DNA from: JBELHJ01 sp042091495
GTDB lineage: Bacteria > Bacteroidota > Bacteroidia > Flavobacteriales > Flavobacteriaceae
Direction: 5' to 3'
Assembly: GCA_042091495.1 (NCBI GenBank)
Contig: JBELHJ010000029.1
Coordinates: 1-29,077 of the forward strand
Length of the DNA stretch: 29,077 bases
Both the position numbers and the translations under genes were made by a program. Numbering within the stretch: the first letter of the stretch is position 1; the number at the start of each line of letters is the position of its first letter. Below, one piece after another: positions 1-8,644 of the stretch. The notes under the pieces were generated by a model that saw only the letters and a program-made list of their open reading frames with translations, was not told the DNA's origin and did no database searches.

Positions 1-795
1 AGTATTAATTCTAGAATAGGAGAATCTTCAACAGGTTTGGGATTTGCAGCATTTAATGATAAAAATGGATATACGTCTCAATCTGGGGCTTTTGTTACTT
101 ACGCTTACCATTTATTATTTTCTAGAAATGAGTTAGATATTGATATGCTTTCTTTTGGTTTGAGTGCAGGTTTTAATCAATACCGATTGGACCAAACAGA
201 TTTTGTTAATACCATTCTTGACGATGATATTTCGGGAGATCAATTAAGTGCAATAAACCCCAATTTTGATTTAGGTTTATCCTACCATTATCTTGATTTT
301 TACACCCATTTAACAATTAAAAATATCTTAAATAATAATGGAATTAATGTCAATGATAACGGGAATATCTCTTATAACGTCAGAACATTATTGTTTAGTT
401 TAGGACATTCATTTGGCCGTGTAGGCGGGGTTTGGTTTTACGAGCCATCGGTGATGTTTATGTATAAAGATAAAACAGGTGAAAATGCTTTGGATTTGAA
501 TTTTAAGGTATTTCGTGAAATGAATTTTGGACAGTTTTGGGGCGGGCTTTCTTTGAGAAGAAGTTTAGACTCTGGGGACATTCCATCCGCTACAGGCGCA
601 TTACCTGAAAATGCCGCCTATATCTCTCCTTTCTTTGGGGTTGACTTAAATCGTTTTGTAGTAGCCTATACATACTCTCATCAAATGAATGATGTTAATC
701 TTAATACGGCTTATCATCAAATCACATTGGGTTATAATTTCAATTTTAGGAAAGGCTATTACGTAGGTACTAAAAAATATAACAGAAGACGTTAA
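1..795 (+). CDS. PorP/SprF family type IX secretion membrane protein, 5'-truncated by window edge
   Basis: The reading frame is open from base 1, so the start and signal peptide lie upstream; 264 residues are visible. The family is predicted to form outer-membrane beta-barrels linked to the T9SS and gliding machinery; members often sit beside large secreted adhesins. The sequence is rich in alternating aromatic/polar strands and closes with YHQITLGYNFNFRK, a typical barrel end. It aligns through its whole visible length with the next gene (shared FNDKNGY, FSRNE, MLSFGL, QYRLDQ), so the two are tandem paralogues. The TTG at 37 is internal and not the start. The family call is from sequence resemblance; the exact partner cannot be seen here. 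Confidence 0.85.
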   Translation, partial: SINSRIGESSTGLGFAAFNDKNGYTSQSGAFVTYAYHLLFSRNELDIDMLSFGLSAGFNQYRLDQTDFVNTILDDDISGDQLSAINPNFDLGLSYHYLDFYTHLTIKNILNNNGINVNDNGNISYNVRTLLFSLGHSFGRVGGVWFYEPSVMFMYKDKTGENALDLNFKVFREMNFGQFWGGLSLRRSLDSGDIPSATGALPENAAYISPFFGVDLNRFVVAYTYSHQMNDVNLNTAYHQITLGYNFNFRKGYYVGTKKYNRRR

Positions 796-862
796 TTTTA
801 GAATTTTATTGTTACAAGTCAGCTTAAAATACTTACATTTAGTTTTGTTGAATATAACCTAT

Positions 863-1885
863 ATGTGTATTAAAAAGTCCCTTTTAATTCCCACTATTTT
901 TTTCTTTTCTATCTCTATTTGGGCCCAGAGTGGAATGCCAATATACTTGGATTATTTAACAGATAATTATTATTTGATTCATCCATCAATGGCTGGAGTT
1001 GCTAATTGTTCTAAAGTTAGAATTACTGCAAGACAACAGTGGTTTGGTGTTGAAAATGCACCCAGTTTACAAACGATCAGTTTCAATACTCGTGTTGGAG
1101 AATCTAAATCAGGCTACGGTGCCATTATTTTCAATGATAAAAATGGTTATCAGTCGCAAACAGGAGCCTATTTTACCTACGCTCATCATTTAATGTTTTC
1201 TAGAAATGAGATTGATTTAAACATGCTTTCATTTGGTTTGAATGCAGGAATGATTCAGTACAGACTCGATCAATCTGATTTTATTGACTCAGGTTTTGAT
1301 CCTGTTATTTCTGGTGTTAATGAAAGTGCTACAGATTTTAATGTTGATGTTGGATTATCATACCACTATCTCGATTTCTATGCACATATCACCGCTAAAA
1401 ATTTATTAGAAAATAAGGGGATAAATTTTTCTGATCAAGGATTAAGTTATGTCAACTCTAGAACCTTTTTATTAACCTTAGGTCATACTTTTAACAAAAT
1501 TGGTAGTGAATGGTCTTACGAACCATCTATTATGTTGCTTAACAGACCATCAACTAAAGAGTTTAATGCAGATATTAATTTAAAGGTGCAACGATCTATG
1601 GATTTTGGTTCTGTATATGCAGGTTTATCATATAGATCGAGTATCTCAACAGGAGAGTTTTCTGATACCAATAATGTAAATAATATTGTAAGTGGGGAAC
1701 CATTAAAGTATATAACCCCTTTTGCAGGGCTTACTAAAGGTAATTTTATGTTGGCCTATACGTATTCTTACCAGTCTAATTCACTAGTCTTTGATAGTGG
1801 AGGTTATCATCAAATTACACTAGGTTATAATTTTAAATGCAGAAAACGTCATTACGAATGTCTATGCCCAGCAATAAATAATTAA
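863..1885 (+). CDS. PorP/SprF family type IX secretion system membrane protein
   Basis: Complete 340-residue protein. I chose the ATG at 863 because it gives a clean signal peptide (MCIKKSLLIPTIFFFSI... ending IWAQ, cleavage after about residue 22); the frame extends upstream to a TTG at 809, which would spoil the signal. After the signal comes SGMPIYLDYLTDNYYLIHPS and then the conserved GVANCSKVRITARQQW block, both typical of PorP/SprF proteins. The barrel strands match the upstream paralogue closely. The C-terminus is unusual: after YHQITLGYNF it carries three cysteines (KCRKRHYECLCP) where the paralogue has none. A TAnnTTTG box at 840-847 is present without a well-spaced -33 element. Known for the family: outer membrane, T9SS-associated. 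Inferred: accessory role for a particular secreted adhesin. Confidence 0.88.
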   Translation: MCIKKSLLIPTIFFFSISIWAQSGMPIYLDYLTDNYYLIHPSMAGVANCSKVRITARQQWFGVENAPSLQTISFNTRVGESKSGYGAIIFNDKNGYQSQTGAYFTYAHHLMFSRNEIDLNMLSFGLNAGMIQYRLDQSDFIDSGFDPVISGVNESATDFNVDVGLSYHYLDFYAHITAKNLLENKGINFSDQGLSYVNSRTFLLTLGHTFNKIGSEWSYEPSIMLLNRPSTKEFNADINLKVQRSMDFGSVYAGLSYRSSISTGEFSDTNNVNNIVSGEPLKYITPFAGLTKGNFMLAYTYSYQSNSLVFDSGGYHQITLGYNFKCRKRHYECLCPAINN

Positions 1886-1891
1886 TTGATT

Positions 1892-2407
1892 ATGCCTATT
1901 ATTAAAAGTTTAGCTAACGGGAATCCAAAAATACCAAATAATTGTTTTATTGCAGAAAATGCCACCATTGTTGGTGATGTAGTTTTAGGTGAATATTGTA
2001 GTGTATGGTTTAATGCTGTTATTAGAGGCGATGTTCATTATATTAAAATAGGTAATAAAGTAAATATTCAGGATGGTGCTGTAATTCATGCCACCTATAA
2101 AAAGTCTCCCACCAATATTGGAAACAATGTTTCTATAGGCCATAATGCCATTGTACACGGTTGTACAATCCATGATAATGTTTTAGTAGGTATGGGTAGT
2201 ATCATAATGGATGATTGTATAGTTGAAAGTAACTCTATAATTGCTGCTGGAGCGGTAGTTACAAAAAACACCCATGTTGAGTCTGGAGGTGTTTATGCAG
2301 GCACACCAGCAAAAAAAATTAAATCTATTACACCTGAATTGGTTAGAGATGAAATTGAACGCATAGCAAAAAACTATATTAAATACGCATCTTGGTATAT
2401 AGATTAA
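1892..2407 (+). CDS. Gamma carbonic anhydrase family protein (left-handed beta-helix hexapeptide protein)
   Basis: 171 residues from the ATG at 1892; a TTG two codons upstream is in frame but a poorer start. The protein is built of hexapeptide repeats (for example IVGDVVLGEYCSVWFNAVIRGD), which fold as a trimeric left-handed beta-helix. The zinc ligands expected for gamma-class enzymes are visible as His66 (VIHATY), His84 and His89 (SIGHNAIVHGC), with the conserved NIQDG at 59-62. A C-terminal helix (TPELVRDEIERIAKNY) packs along the helix in relatives. Many bacterial members (YrdA/PaaY-like) have weak or no carbonic anhydrase activity, so the reaction is not certain. It starts 6 bp after the PorP gene and its stop overlaps the convergent next gene by 4 bp. 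Confidence 0.88.
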   Translation: MPIIKSLANGNPKIPNNCFIAENATIVGDVVLGEYCSVWFNAVIRGDVHYIKIGNKVNIQDGAVIHATYKKSPTNIGNNVSIGHNAIVHGCTIHDNVLVGMGSIIMDDCIVESNSIIAAGAVVTKNTHVESGGVYAGTPAKKIKSITPELVRDEIERIAKNYIKYASWYID

Positions 2408-2754
2408 TTGTTTATCTCTGCTTTAATGAGTTGTATTAATTCTTCAACATTTGATAATTCATCTAATGTTTGTTTTGAGATAACTTCATTAATTCCATTA
2501 GGGCTTTCCCTTAGGATACAAGGATATTTATAGACAGATACATAAACAGCTTCAAATTCATCTTTGTGTAAAAAAACCATTTCGGTATTCGTTTTTTGTC
2601 TAAACGACTTCCAAGCCTTAGACTCAGAAAATGTATCATAGGTAAGGGCGCACAAACTACAAGGATATGTTTTAGGTGAAACTATTTTATGAGTAAAGTC
2701 CTTTAACAAAGGTAGAAGCCCTGAATCAGCATTATAAATAAAAATTAATTTCAA
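2404..2754 (-). CDS. Conserved hypothetical protein with CxxC motif
   Basis: 116 residues. The only plausible starts are TTG at 2754 or a non-standard ATT just before it: the frame upstream reaches a TAA within eight codons and contains no ATG. The protein opens with a hydrophobic strand (KLIFIYNADSG), then SPKTYPCSLCALTY with Cys32 and Cys35, a KYPCILRESPNG segment with Cys79, and ends in an acidic helix. I recall similar small proteins in flavobacteria, sometimes labelled GTPase without any visible GTP-binding motif; none is visible here. The CxxC and the YPxI segment hint at a thioredoxin-like or metal-binding protein, but this is inference. No signal peptide is seen, so it is probably cytoplasmic. 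Confidence 0.7.
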   Translation of the reverse strand: MKLIFIYNADSGLLPLLKDFTHKIVSPKTYPCSLCALTYDTFSESKAWKSFRQKTNTEMVFLHKDEFEAVYVSVYKYPCILRESPNGINEVISKQTLDELSNVEELIQLIKAEINN

Positions 2755-2787
2755 AATTTGATGGTTTTTGTAAACTTAATTTACTAA

Positions 2788-3570
2788 TTAAAATTCCAAA
2801 AAACTTACTTTAAATTTACAGTCAGTAATTTGATTTAAAATAGTAGGATTTAAATTAGTAAATAGGTTAATATCTGGATTATTGTTTAACTTATTATCAA
2901 GATTAAATTTATCAAGAATAGTTCTAGTTTGTTTTGCTACAGCTTCTCCGGAATCTATTATTTTTATATGATTTGGAATAATTTTTTTGATTTCTGGTAT
3001 TAGATAAGGGTAATGTGAACACCCTAAAACCAGATAATCAATATTTTGAGCAATCATAGAATCCAGATATGAGGTTAGCAAATTTTTCATAGCTGTACTA
3101 TCAATCTTATTCTCTTCAATTAATGGAACAAGACCCTCACCTATTTGCTCAATACATTTAATACCTTTAGTGTGTAGCTCTGCTGTTTTACTAAATAGAC
3201 CACTACTTAATGTACCTTTTGTAGCCAGTATCCCTATTGTTTTAGTGTTTGAATTTAAAGCTGCAGGTTTAATAGCGGGCTCTATGCCTATAAAGGGCGT
3301 ATTAGGATATTTTTGTCTTAAAGTTTTTATAGCATTGGTAGTGGCTGTATTACAAGCAACTACAATTATTTTACAATTTTTATCTAAAAGTAATTCGGTA
3401 TTTTTAATTGAAAGCGCTAGAATTTCATCTCTAGATTTGTCCCCATAAGGCGCATTTTTACTGTCTGCCAGATAGATAACACTTTCATTTGGTAGTAAGC
3501 GATGAATCTCTTTGAAAATTGAGGTACCCCCAATACCCGAGTCGAAAATTCCTATAGGTGACGTGCTCAT
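2788..3570 (-). CDS. murI: Glutamate racemase
   Basis: 260 residues, converting L-glutamate to D-glutamate for peptidoglycan. The ATG at 3570 is chosen because MSTSPIGIFDSGIGG places the conserved FDSGxGG motif at the N-terminus as in the family; an in-frame ATG at 3594 would lie inside the terminator hairpin. The two catalytic cysteines are present in VACNTA (Cys73) and LGCSHYP (Cys184), with ADSKNAPYGDKS between. Cofactor-independent, cytoplasmic. It lies directly after the terminator of the bamA/ompH operon and shares its direction, an arrangement common in flavobacteria. A TAnnTTTG box (TATTTTTG) on the minus strand at 3576-3583 sits only a few bases before the ATG, so a near-leaderless transcript is possible. 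Confidence 0.95.
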   Translation of the reverse strand: MSTSPIGIFDSGIGGTSIFKEIHRLLPNESVIYLADSKNAPYGDKSRDEILALSIKNTELLLDKNCKIIVVACNTATTNAIKTLRQKYPNTPFIGIEPAIKPAALNSNTKTIGILATKGTLSSGLFSKTAELHTKGIKCIEQIGEGLVPLIEENKIDSTAMKNLLTSYLDSMIAQNIDYLVLGCSHYPYLIPEIKKIIPNHIKIIDSGEAVAKQTRTILDKFNLDNKLNNNPDINLFTNLNPTILNQITDCKFKVSFLEF

Positions 3571-3582
3571 AATTACAAAAAT

Positions 3583-3608
3583 AAAAAAAGCCACTGTTAA
3601 AGTGGCTT
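3583..3608 (-). terminator. Intrinsic terminator after the bamA/ompH operon
   Basis: An eight-base-pair stem (AAGCCACT / AGTGGCTT at 3588-3595 and 3601-3608) with a five-base loop is followed, on the minus strand, by a run of seven U. It sits 24 bases after the stop codon of the second OmpH gene and 13 bases before the murI start. Confidence 0.85.
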
Positions 3609-3631
3609 ATGTAATGATTTAGAATTTAAAT

Positions 3632-4141
3632 TTAAAATCCTAGTTCTTTTTTCACATCTACTTTCAGGTCTTTACCATCAGATACAATTAAACCACTACC
3701 TTGAGATGCATCTAATACATAATCATATCCTTGCGCTCTTGATACTTTTTCGATTGCTGCTTTTGCTTTTTCTAAAATTGGTCTAAGTAAATCAGCTTCT
3801 TTTTTGGCAATGTCTTGTTGAGCTTGTTGTTGGTACTGACGAATACTTTGCTCCATACCTTGAATTTCAACAACTCTTTTTTCATTAGCTTCTTGAGTTT
3901 GTGTTGGTGCTTCTTCATCGTACTGTTTTGCCTTATCTTGAAGCTCTTTTGTCATGCCTTGAATTTCAGTCTCATAGGTTTTAGCTAATTTTTGAAGCTC
4001 TGTTTGAGCACTTTTCATCTCCGGCATTTCTTGAACAAGTTCGGTTGTGTTAATGTGAGCTACTTTTGATTGTGCTTGTGTAAAACTTGTTGCTCCTACA
4101 AATAGCGCTGACGCTATTAAAAGTGTCTTAATCTGTTTCAT
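3632..4141 (-). CDS. OmpH/Skp-family periplasmic chaperone
   Basis: 169 residues. A signal peptide is clear (MKQIKTLLIASALFVGATSF, cleavage after TQAQ), followed by SKVAHINTTELVQEMPEM, the start typical of OmpH/Skp. The middle (about 45-125) is a charged, Gln/Glu/Lys-rich helical hairpin forming the tentacle-like coiled coil; the end returns to the beta core with GYDYVLDASQGSGLIVSDG. In the family, trimers hold unfolded outer-membrane proteins in the periplasm and deliver them to BamA. It follows the longer OmpH paralogue by 25 bp and a terminator lies just beyond it. The link to BamA is supported by the operon position. Confidence 0.92.
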   Translation of the reverse strand: MKQIKTLLIASALFVGATSFTQAQSKVAHINTTELVQEMPEMKSAQTELQKLAKTYETEIQGMTKELQDKAKQYDEEAPTQTQEANEKRVVEIQGMEQSIRQYQQQAQQDIAKKEADLLRPILEKAKAAIEKVSRAQGYDYVLDASQGSGLIVSDGKDLKVDVKKELGF

Positions 4142-4166
4142 TTGCTAATTTTTAATTTCGTAAAGA

Positions 4167-5234
4167 TTAATTTAAATTATTTATTGAGTCTTGTTTGCGC
4201 TTAGCTTCTGCGCGTTGTTTTAAGATTCTCTGTCTTTTCTCATCTAAAGCCTTTTTCCTTTTTTCTCTCTCAGTTAAAGGTTTTTCAGTCTCTGACTTTG
4301 AATCTTCGGGTGGAAATATACTGCTTTTATTTGTGGTTTTTTGAGTCTCAGTTGATTTTTTTTCAGTTTCTACAACTGCCTCTTTAGACTTAGACTCTAT
4401 TGAAGGTTTTTCAGAAATTTCATCAGTGTTGTTAGTTGTCTTAGTTTTATTTGATATCTCAGACGTATTTTCTTTTTGCATTTTCAATTCCTCATATGAA
4501 ACACCTTTCCTTTTGGCTTCAGCCACTAAACGTAATGAATCTCGTCGCGCAATTTGAGCTTTTTTTCTATCTTCAATTAGTTTAGCTCTTTGTGCCTTTT
4601 TTTCTTCCAATGCTTTTTGTCGTTCATCCAATTCATTGTCAACAACTGGAACTACTTCCTCATCCTCTAATGCTTTCTTTTCAGATTTAGTGTTAGCCTG
4701 TTTTCTTTTAGAGCTTCGAGTTATAGCCTTGATAACTTGGTCACTTATATCGTATTTATTTGCTGAATAAAGCATTACAACATCAGAAGATTTGTCAAAA
4801 ATAAAATCATATCTTTTGGTTTTAGCTATATCCTGGACAGCACTAAATATTTGATCTTGAACAGGTTGAATAAGTTGTTTTTTTTGAAGATATAAATCTC
4901 CTTCCGGCCCAAAACGTTTTCTTTGATAGTCCAGAATTTCACTTTCTTCAAATAAAATATCTTCCATGCGTTCATCAAACAATTCCTTTGTTAAAAGCAC
5001 ACTCTCATTATTGAGTTGTTTCTTCTTTTCTTCTATGGCGTTTAATTTTTTCTCTATATCCGATTTCCAAGTATTTACTTTAGAATCAAGTTCACTTACG
5101 GCAGTTTGATATTCTGGTACGCTCTCAAGGACATATTCAGTATCTATGTAGCCTATTCTTATGGTTCGCTGACCAAAAAGTACATTTGAAACCAAAAAGA
5201 ATAAGCAAAATAAAGGGATAATAAAGTTTTTCAT
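4167..5234 (-). CDS. OmpH/Skp-family protein with long charged C-terminal tail
   Basis: 355 residues from the ATG at 5234; an in-frame ATG at 5264 would add ten residues before the signal peptide (MKNFIIPLFCLFFLVSNVLF, cleavage near GQ). The OmpH domain covers about 20-180, with IGYIDTEYVLESVPEY at its start, the charged helical hairpin, and RYDFIFDKSSDVVMLYS near its end. After it comes a 170-residue low-complexity tail, mainly Lys/Glu/Arg/Ser/Thr, with repeated REKRKKALDEKRQRI-like segments. Ordinary Skp is about 160-170 residues, so the protein is doubled in length by this tail. It lies between bamA and the second ompH. The tail may form a long coiled coil; its role is unknown. Confidence 0.9.
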   Translation of the reverse strand: MKNFIIPLFCLFFLVSNVLFGQRTIRIGYIDTEYVLESVPEYQTAVSELDSKVNTWKSDIEKKLNAIEEKKKQLNNESVLLTKELFDERMEDILFEESEILDYQRKRFGPEGDLYLQKKQLIQPVQDQIFSAVQDIAKTKRYDFIFDKSSDVVMLYSANKYDISDQVIKAITRSSKRKQANTKSEKKALEDEEVVPVVDNELDERQKALEEKKAQRAKLIEDRKKAQIARRDSLRLVAEAKRKGVSYEELKMQKENTSEISNKTKTTNNTDEISEKPSIESKSKEAVVETEKKSTETQKTTNKSSIFPPEDSKSETEKPLTEREKRKKALDEKRQRILKQRAEAKRKQDSINNLN

Positions 5235-5349
5235 TTTAAGATTAGTCTGTCTGTTAACTATCATAGTGTCTCAAAATAACGAAAATTAATTGTAAATATT
5301 CTACCACGCAGAAAATTAGCTAAAAGTTTACAGAAAAAATTATGCCAAA

Positions 5350-7929
5350 TTAAAATTGTTGACCAATGATAAAATGCGTTTCCCAACCATTCTTTTGAAG
5401 GGTACCAGGAATTGGATCGAATCCATGTCCAAAGTCAATTCCAAGTAAACCAAAAGCAGGCATAAAAATTCTTAAGCCAAATCCGGCAGAGCGTTGAAGG
5501 GTAAATGGCGTGTAATCTCTAAAATCATTAAATGATGCACCACCTTCAAGGAAACTTAGTCCATATATTTTAGCTTGTTCACCAAGTGTAATAGGATATC
5601 TAAGCTCTAATGAGAATTTATTGTAAATACTACCACCGTCAACATCAGATAGTGATTGATTAGGATATCCTCTCAATTGGATTACTTCTCTACCATCTAA
5701 AGAAAAGTTTCCTAGACCGTCACCACCGAGGTAGAAACGCTCAAAAGGAATTACCCCTCTATCTTGATTGTAGGCTCCAAGGAATCCAAATTCAAATCCA
5801 GATTTAACAACTAATTTATCTACTACAGAAGTATACCAATCTCCCTTGAATTTAATTTTGTAAAACTCAAGCCATCTAAAACGTTCCTGATCAATCTCAC
5901 TAATTCTTTGATAATCATCTGGGTTGGATGGATTTAATTCACTTCTTTCATCAGCTAGTGCTTTGTAGTCTACATTGTTAAACAAAGAATATGGTAAACT
6001 AAATTTCGCTGATACAGAAAATGATGAACCCCCAATAGGATATATAGGGTCATTAAAGGTATCACTTCGGCTCAATCCAATGGTATAGGATAGGTTGTTA
6101 GATTCGCCATTTCCAAATGTAAAGAGGCCAGTATTGTAATTTTTTAAATTGTAATGCTGGTAACTAATTGCTTGTGATAACATAAAATAATCGTCAGGAG
6201 CTCTTAATCGTTTTGAAATACCAACTGATATCCCTGTGATATCAAATCTTCTATTTTTATCAGCATCTCTAGTAATTGGGTTATATAGAAATTGCTGTGT
6301 ATGAGAGAGAGAGGTTGAAAATTGCATTGGACGTTTACCATTTAACCAAGGCTCCATAAAAGAAAAACTATATGTTCTAAAGAATCTACTAGCCTGTAAT
6401 CTCAATGCTAAACTTTGTCCATCTCCCATAGGGACAGGTTTGTAGGCTTCACCATTGAAAATGTTCTTAATTGAGAAGTTGTTAAAAGACAAACCAAGTG
6501 TACCAATAAATCCACCTCCTCCATAACCCCCTTGGAGTTCAATTTGGCTAGACCCTCTTTCAACAACAGAGTATTCAATATCAACAGTACCATCATTAGG
6601 ATTCATATTTTTAAAATCAGGAGTGATTTGTTGTGCATCAAAGTATCCTAATTGACTCAATTCACGAATAGACCTAATTACATTTTGTTTACTGTATAAT
6701 TGTCCAGGTTTGGTGTAGAGTTCTCGATAAATAACATGGTCGTTTGTTTTTTCATTACCAACAACACTAATTTTATTAAAATAAGCAGGTTTCCCTTCTA
6801 GAATCCTAATTTCAAGATCAATCACATTACCTTCAGCACTAACTTCTACAGGGTTTATTGTTGAGAATAGATAGCCATTGTTTTGATATAAATTTGTTAG
6901 ATCGAGAGCATCAGGTTTAGTGTCGTCAGCAATACGCTTTTTTAATTCAACTCCATTATAAATAGCACCTTTTCTGATTCTTAAAACTCTGTTTAATTGG
7001 GCATCTGTATATACTGTATTACCAATATATGTGATGCTTCCAAAGCGGTATTGTTCTCCCTCTTCAATATCTAAATGAAGTGTAATTGTTCCATCTTCAT
7101 TACTAGAAATACTGTCGCCAAGGATTCTTGCATCCCTGTATCCATTTTCTTTATACTTGTCAACAATACTTGTTAAATCTTCTTTATAACCTTCTTCGGT
7201 ATATTTAGATCTTTTAAAAACACGTAATCTATTTTTCTCTTTGGTTTTTTTCATAGCAGCTCTTACTTTCTTATCTGCTAATTTTTCAACACCATTGAGA
7301 TTTATATCACTAATCTTTACTTTATCACCTTTATCAATGTTGACAATAAGATTTACTTTAGACTTGGACAGAGAGTCAGCAAAAATTTCTGAGGTAATAA
7401 TTTCAGTTTTAGCATTAAAAAATCCTTGTTTTTTGTATTTATTAGTAAGGTAATTTTTTGTTGTTGTAATTAAATTTTCAGTTACTTTAACACCCTTATT
7501 CAGTTTATTCTCAGTAATTATTTCCTGTTGTTTTTGTTTTTTTACACCATTAATAACCACTTCGTTTATTTCAGGCAGATCAACAAGTGCAATTTCAATT
7601 GTTGCTTGATTTCCATTGCTTTCTGTCAAAAACACATCAATATCACTAAATAAATTCGAGTCCCAAAGTTTTTTAACAGCAGTACTTATTTTTTCACCAG
7701 GTATGGAAACAGTCGTACCTTCTTTTAATCCAGAATATGCAATAATTGTTTGAGGACTATAATTTTGAGTGCCTGATACTACAATTTTCTCCAATGTATA
7801 AGTTTTACCTTGATCAATGTTTTTAAATTGACCAAAAGTGCAAAAGGAGTTGAGAATTAAAATAGATGTAAATATTATATATCCAGTAGACTCAATAGAT
7901 CTACGTAATTTGTTCACTAGTTTTTCCAA
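5350..7929 (-). CDS. bamA: Outer membrane protein assembly factor BamA
   Basis: 859 residues. BamA is the central Omp85 insertase that folds beta-barrels into the outer membrane. After a signal sequence (SIESTGYIIFTSILILNSF, ending TFGQ) come repeated POTRA domains (about 40-440; examples YTLEKIVVSGTQNYS, YRFGSITYIGNTVYT, AYFNKISVVGNEKTND), then a 16-strand-type barrel with LRGYPNQSL in the region of the lid-loop motif and a terminal Phe (HFIIGQQF). No ATG is available: the frame has a stop shortly upstream, so translation starts at TTG 7929 (29-base overlap with uppS) or GTG 7917 (17-base overlap). The overlap suggests translational coupling. Two OmpH/Skp chaperone genes follow. Confidence 0.96.
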   Translation of the reverse strand: MEKLVNKLRRSIESTGYIIFTSILILNSFCTFGQFKNIDQGKTYTLEKIVVSGTQNYSPQTIIAYSGLKEGTTVSIPGEKISTAVKKLWDSNLFSDIDVFLTESNGNQATIEIALVDLPEINEVVINGVKKQKQQEIITENKLNKGVKVTENLITTTKNYLTNKYKKQGFFNAKTEIITSEIFADSLSKSKVNLIVNIDKGDKVKISDINLNGVEKLADKKVRAAMKKTKEKNRLRVFKRSKYTEEGYKEDLTSIVDKYKENGYRDARILGDSISSNEDGTITLHLDIEEGEQYRFGSITYIGNTVYTDAQLNRVLRIRKGAIYNGVELKKRIADDTKPDALDLTNLYQNNGYLFSTINPVEVSAEGNVIDLEIRILEGKPAYFNKISVVGNEKTNDHVIYRELYTKPGQLYSKQNVIRSIRELSQLGYFDAQQITPDFKNMNPNDGTVDIEYSVVERGSSQIELQGGYGGGGFIGTLGLSFNNFSIKNIFNGEAYKPVPMGDGQSLALRLQASRFFRTYSFSFMEPWLNGKRPMQFSTSLSHTQQFLYNPITRDADKNRRFDITGISVGISKRLRAPDDYFMLSQAISYQHYNLKNYNTGLFTFGNGESNNLSYTIGLSRSDTFNDPIYPIGGSSFSVSAKFSLPYSLFNNVDYKALADERSELNPSNPDDYQRISEIDQERFRWLEFYKIKFKGDWYTSVVDKLVVKSGFEFGFLGAYNQDRGVIPFERFYLGGDGLGNFSLDGREVIQLRGYPNQSLSDVDGGSIYNKFSLELRYPITLGEQAKIYGLSFLEGGASFNDFRDYTPFTLQRSAGFGLRIFMPAFGLLGIDFGHGFDPIPGTLQKNGWETHFIIGQQF

Positions 7930-8644
7930 ATCTTCTTTCTCTGTTTTGATAATTTATCAAAGCTTTATACAACTCTTCTTTGCTGAAATCAGGCCAGAGG
8001 ACCTCTGTAAAATATAATTCAGCATAGGCGATTTGCCACAACAAAAAGTTGCTAATTCTTTTTTCTCCACTAGTTCTTATCAACAAATCAACATCTGGGA
8101 GAAAATGCGTGTAAAGATGCTTATTTATTATGGATTCATCAATTTTTTCTAAAGATATTTTTTTATCATTTACTTCATTGATTACTGATTTGAATGCAGT
8201 TAAGAGTTCTTCCCTTGAGCCATAGCTTAGAGCTAGGGTTAAAGTCATCCTTTTGTTGCCTTTAGTTTTATTAATAACTTCGCTTAATTCATCATGAACT
8301 TTTTGAGGTAATGCTGATAGATTACCAATAGCACAAAGTTTAATATTCTTATCCATTAAAGTTTTGATTTCTTTTTTCAAAGACTTTATCAATAGCTTCA
8401 TAAGAGTTTGAACTTCTAATTTTGGCCGCCTCCAATTCTCTGTAGAAAACGCATATAATGTTAAGTTTGCGACACCTAATTCTGCACATGCTTCAACAGT
8501 GTTTCTGACAGCTTTTGTCCCATTTTCATGCCCCACTGCTCTAATAAAACCTTTCTGTTTAGCCCATCGGCCATTACCATCCATTATTATGGCAATATGT
8601 TTTGGTAATCGTTCTTTATCGATATTTGATAGTAATTGTTCCAT
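7901..8644 (-). CDS. uppS: Isoprenyl transferase (undecaprenyl diphosphate synthase)
   Basis: 247 residues, the usual length for the cis-prenyltransferase family. It condenses farnesyl diphosphate with eight isopentenyl diphosphates to make the C55 lipid carrier for peptidoglycan and surface glycans. The family signatures are intact: IAIIMDGNGRWA with catalytic Asp22, the LTLYAFSTENWRRP block, and DLLIRTSGEKRISNFLLWQ followed by AYAELYF near the end. Cytoplasmic, membrane-associated. Its ATG overlaps the stop of the DUF6089 gene by one base (TAATG) and its 3' end overlaps bamA, so the three are almost certainly co-transcribed and co-translated. Confidence 0.96.
   Translation of the reverse strand: MEQLLSNIDKERLPKHIAIIMDGNGRWAKQKGFIRAVGHENGTKAVRNTVEACAELGVANLTLYAFSTENWRRPKLEVQTLMKLLIKSLKKEIKTLMDKNIKLCAIGNLSALPQKVHDELSEVINKTKGNKRMTLTLALSYGSREELLTAFKSVINEVNDKKISLEKIDESIINKHLYTHFLPDVDLLIRTSGEKRISNFLLWQIAYAELYFTEVLWPDFSKEELYKALINYQNRERRFGKTSEQIT

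Noticed and set aside
3170..3448. Plus-strand frame opposite murI, and similar opposite-strand frames over bamA, uppS, nadK, clpX and the GH3 gene
   Set aside because: Each lies wholly inside a well-supported gene on the other strand or in another frame and has no family features.
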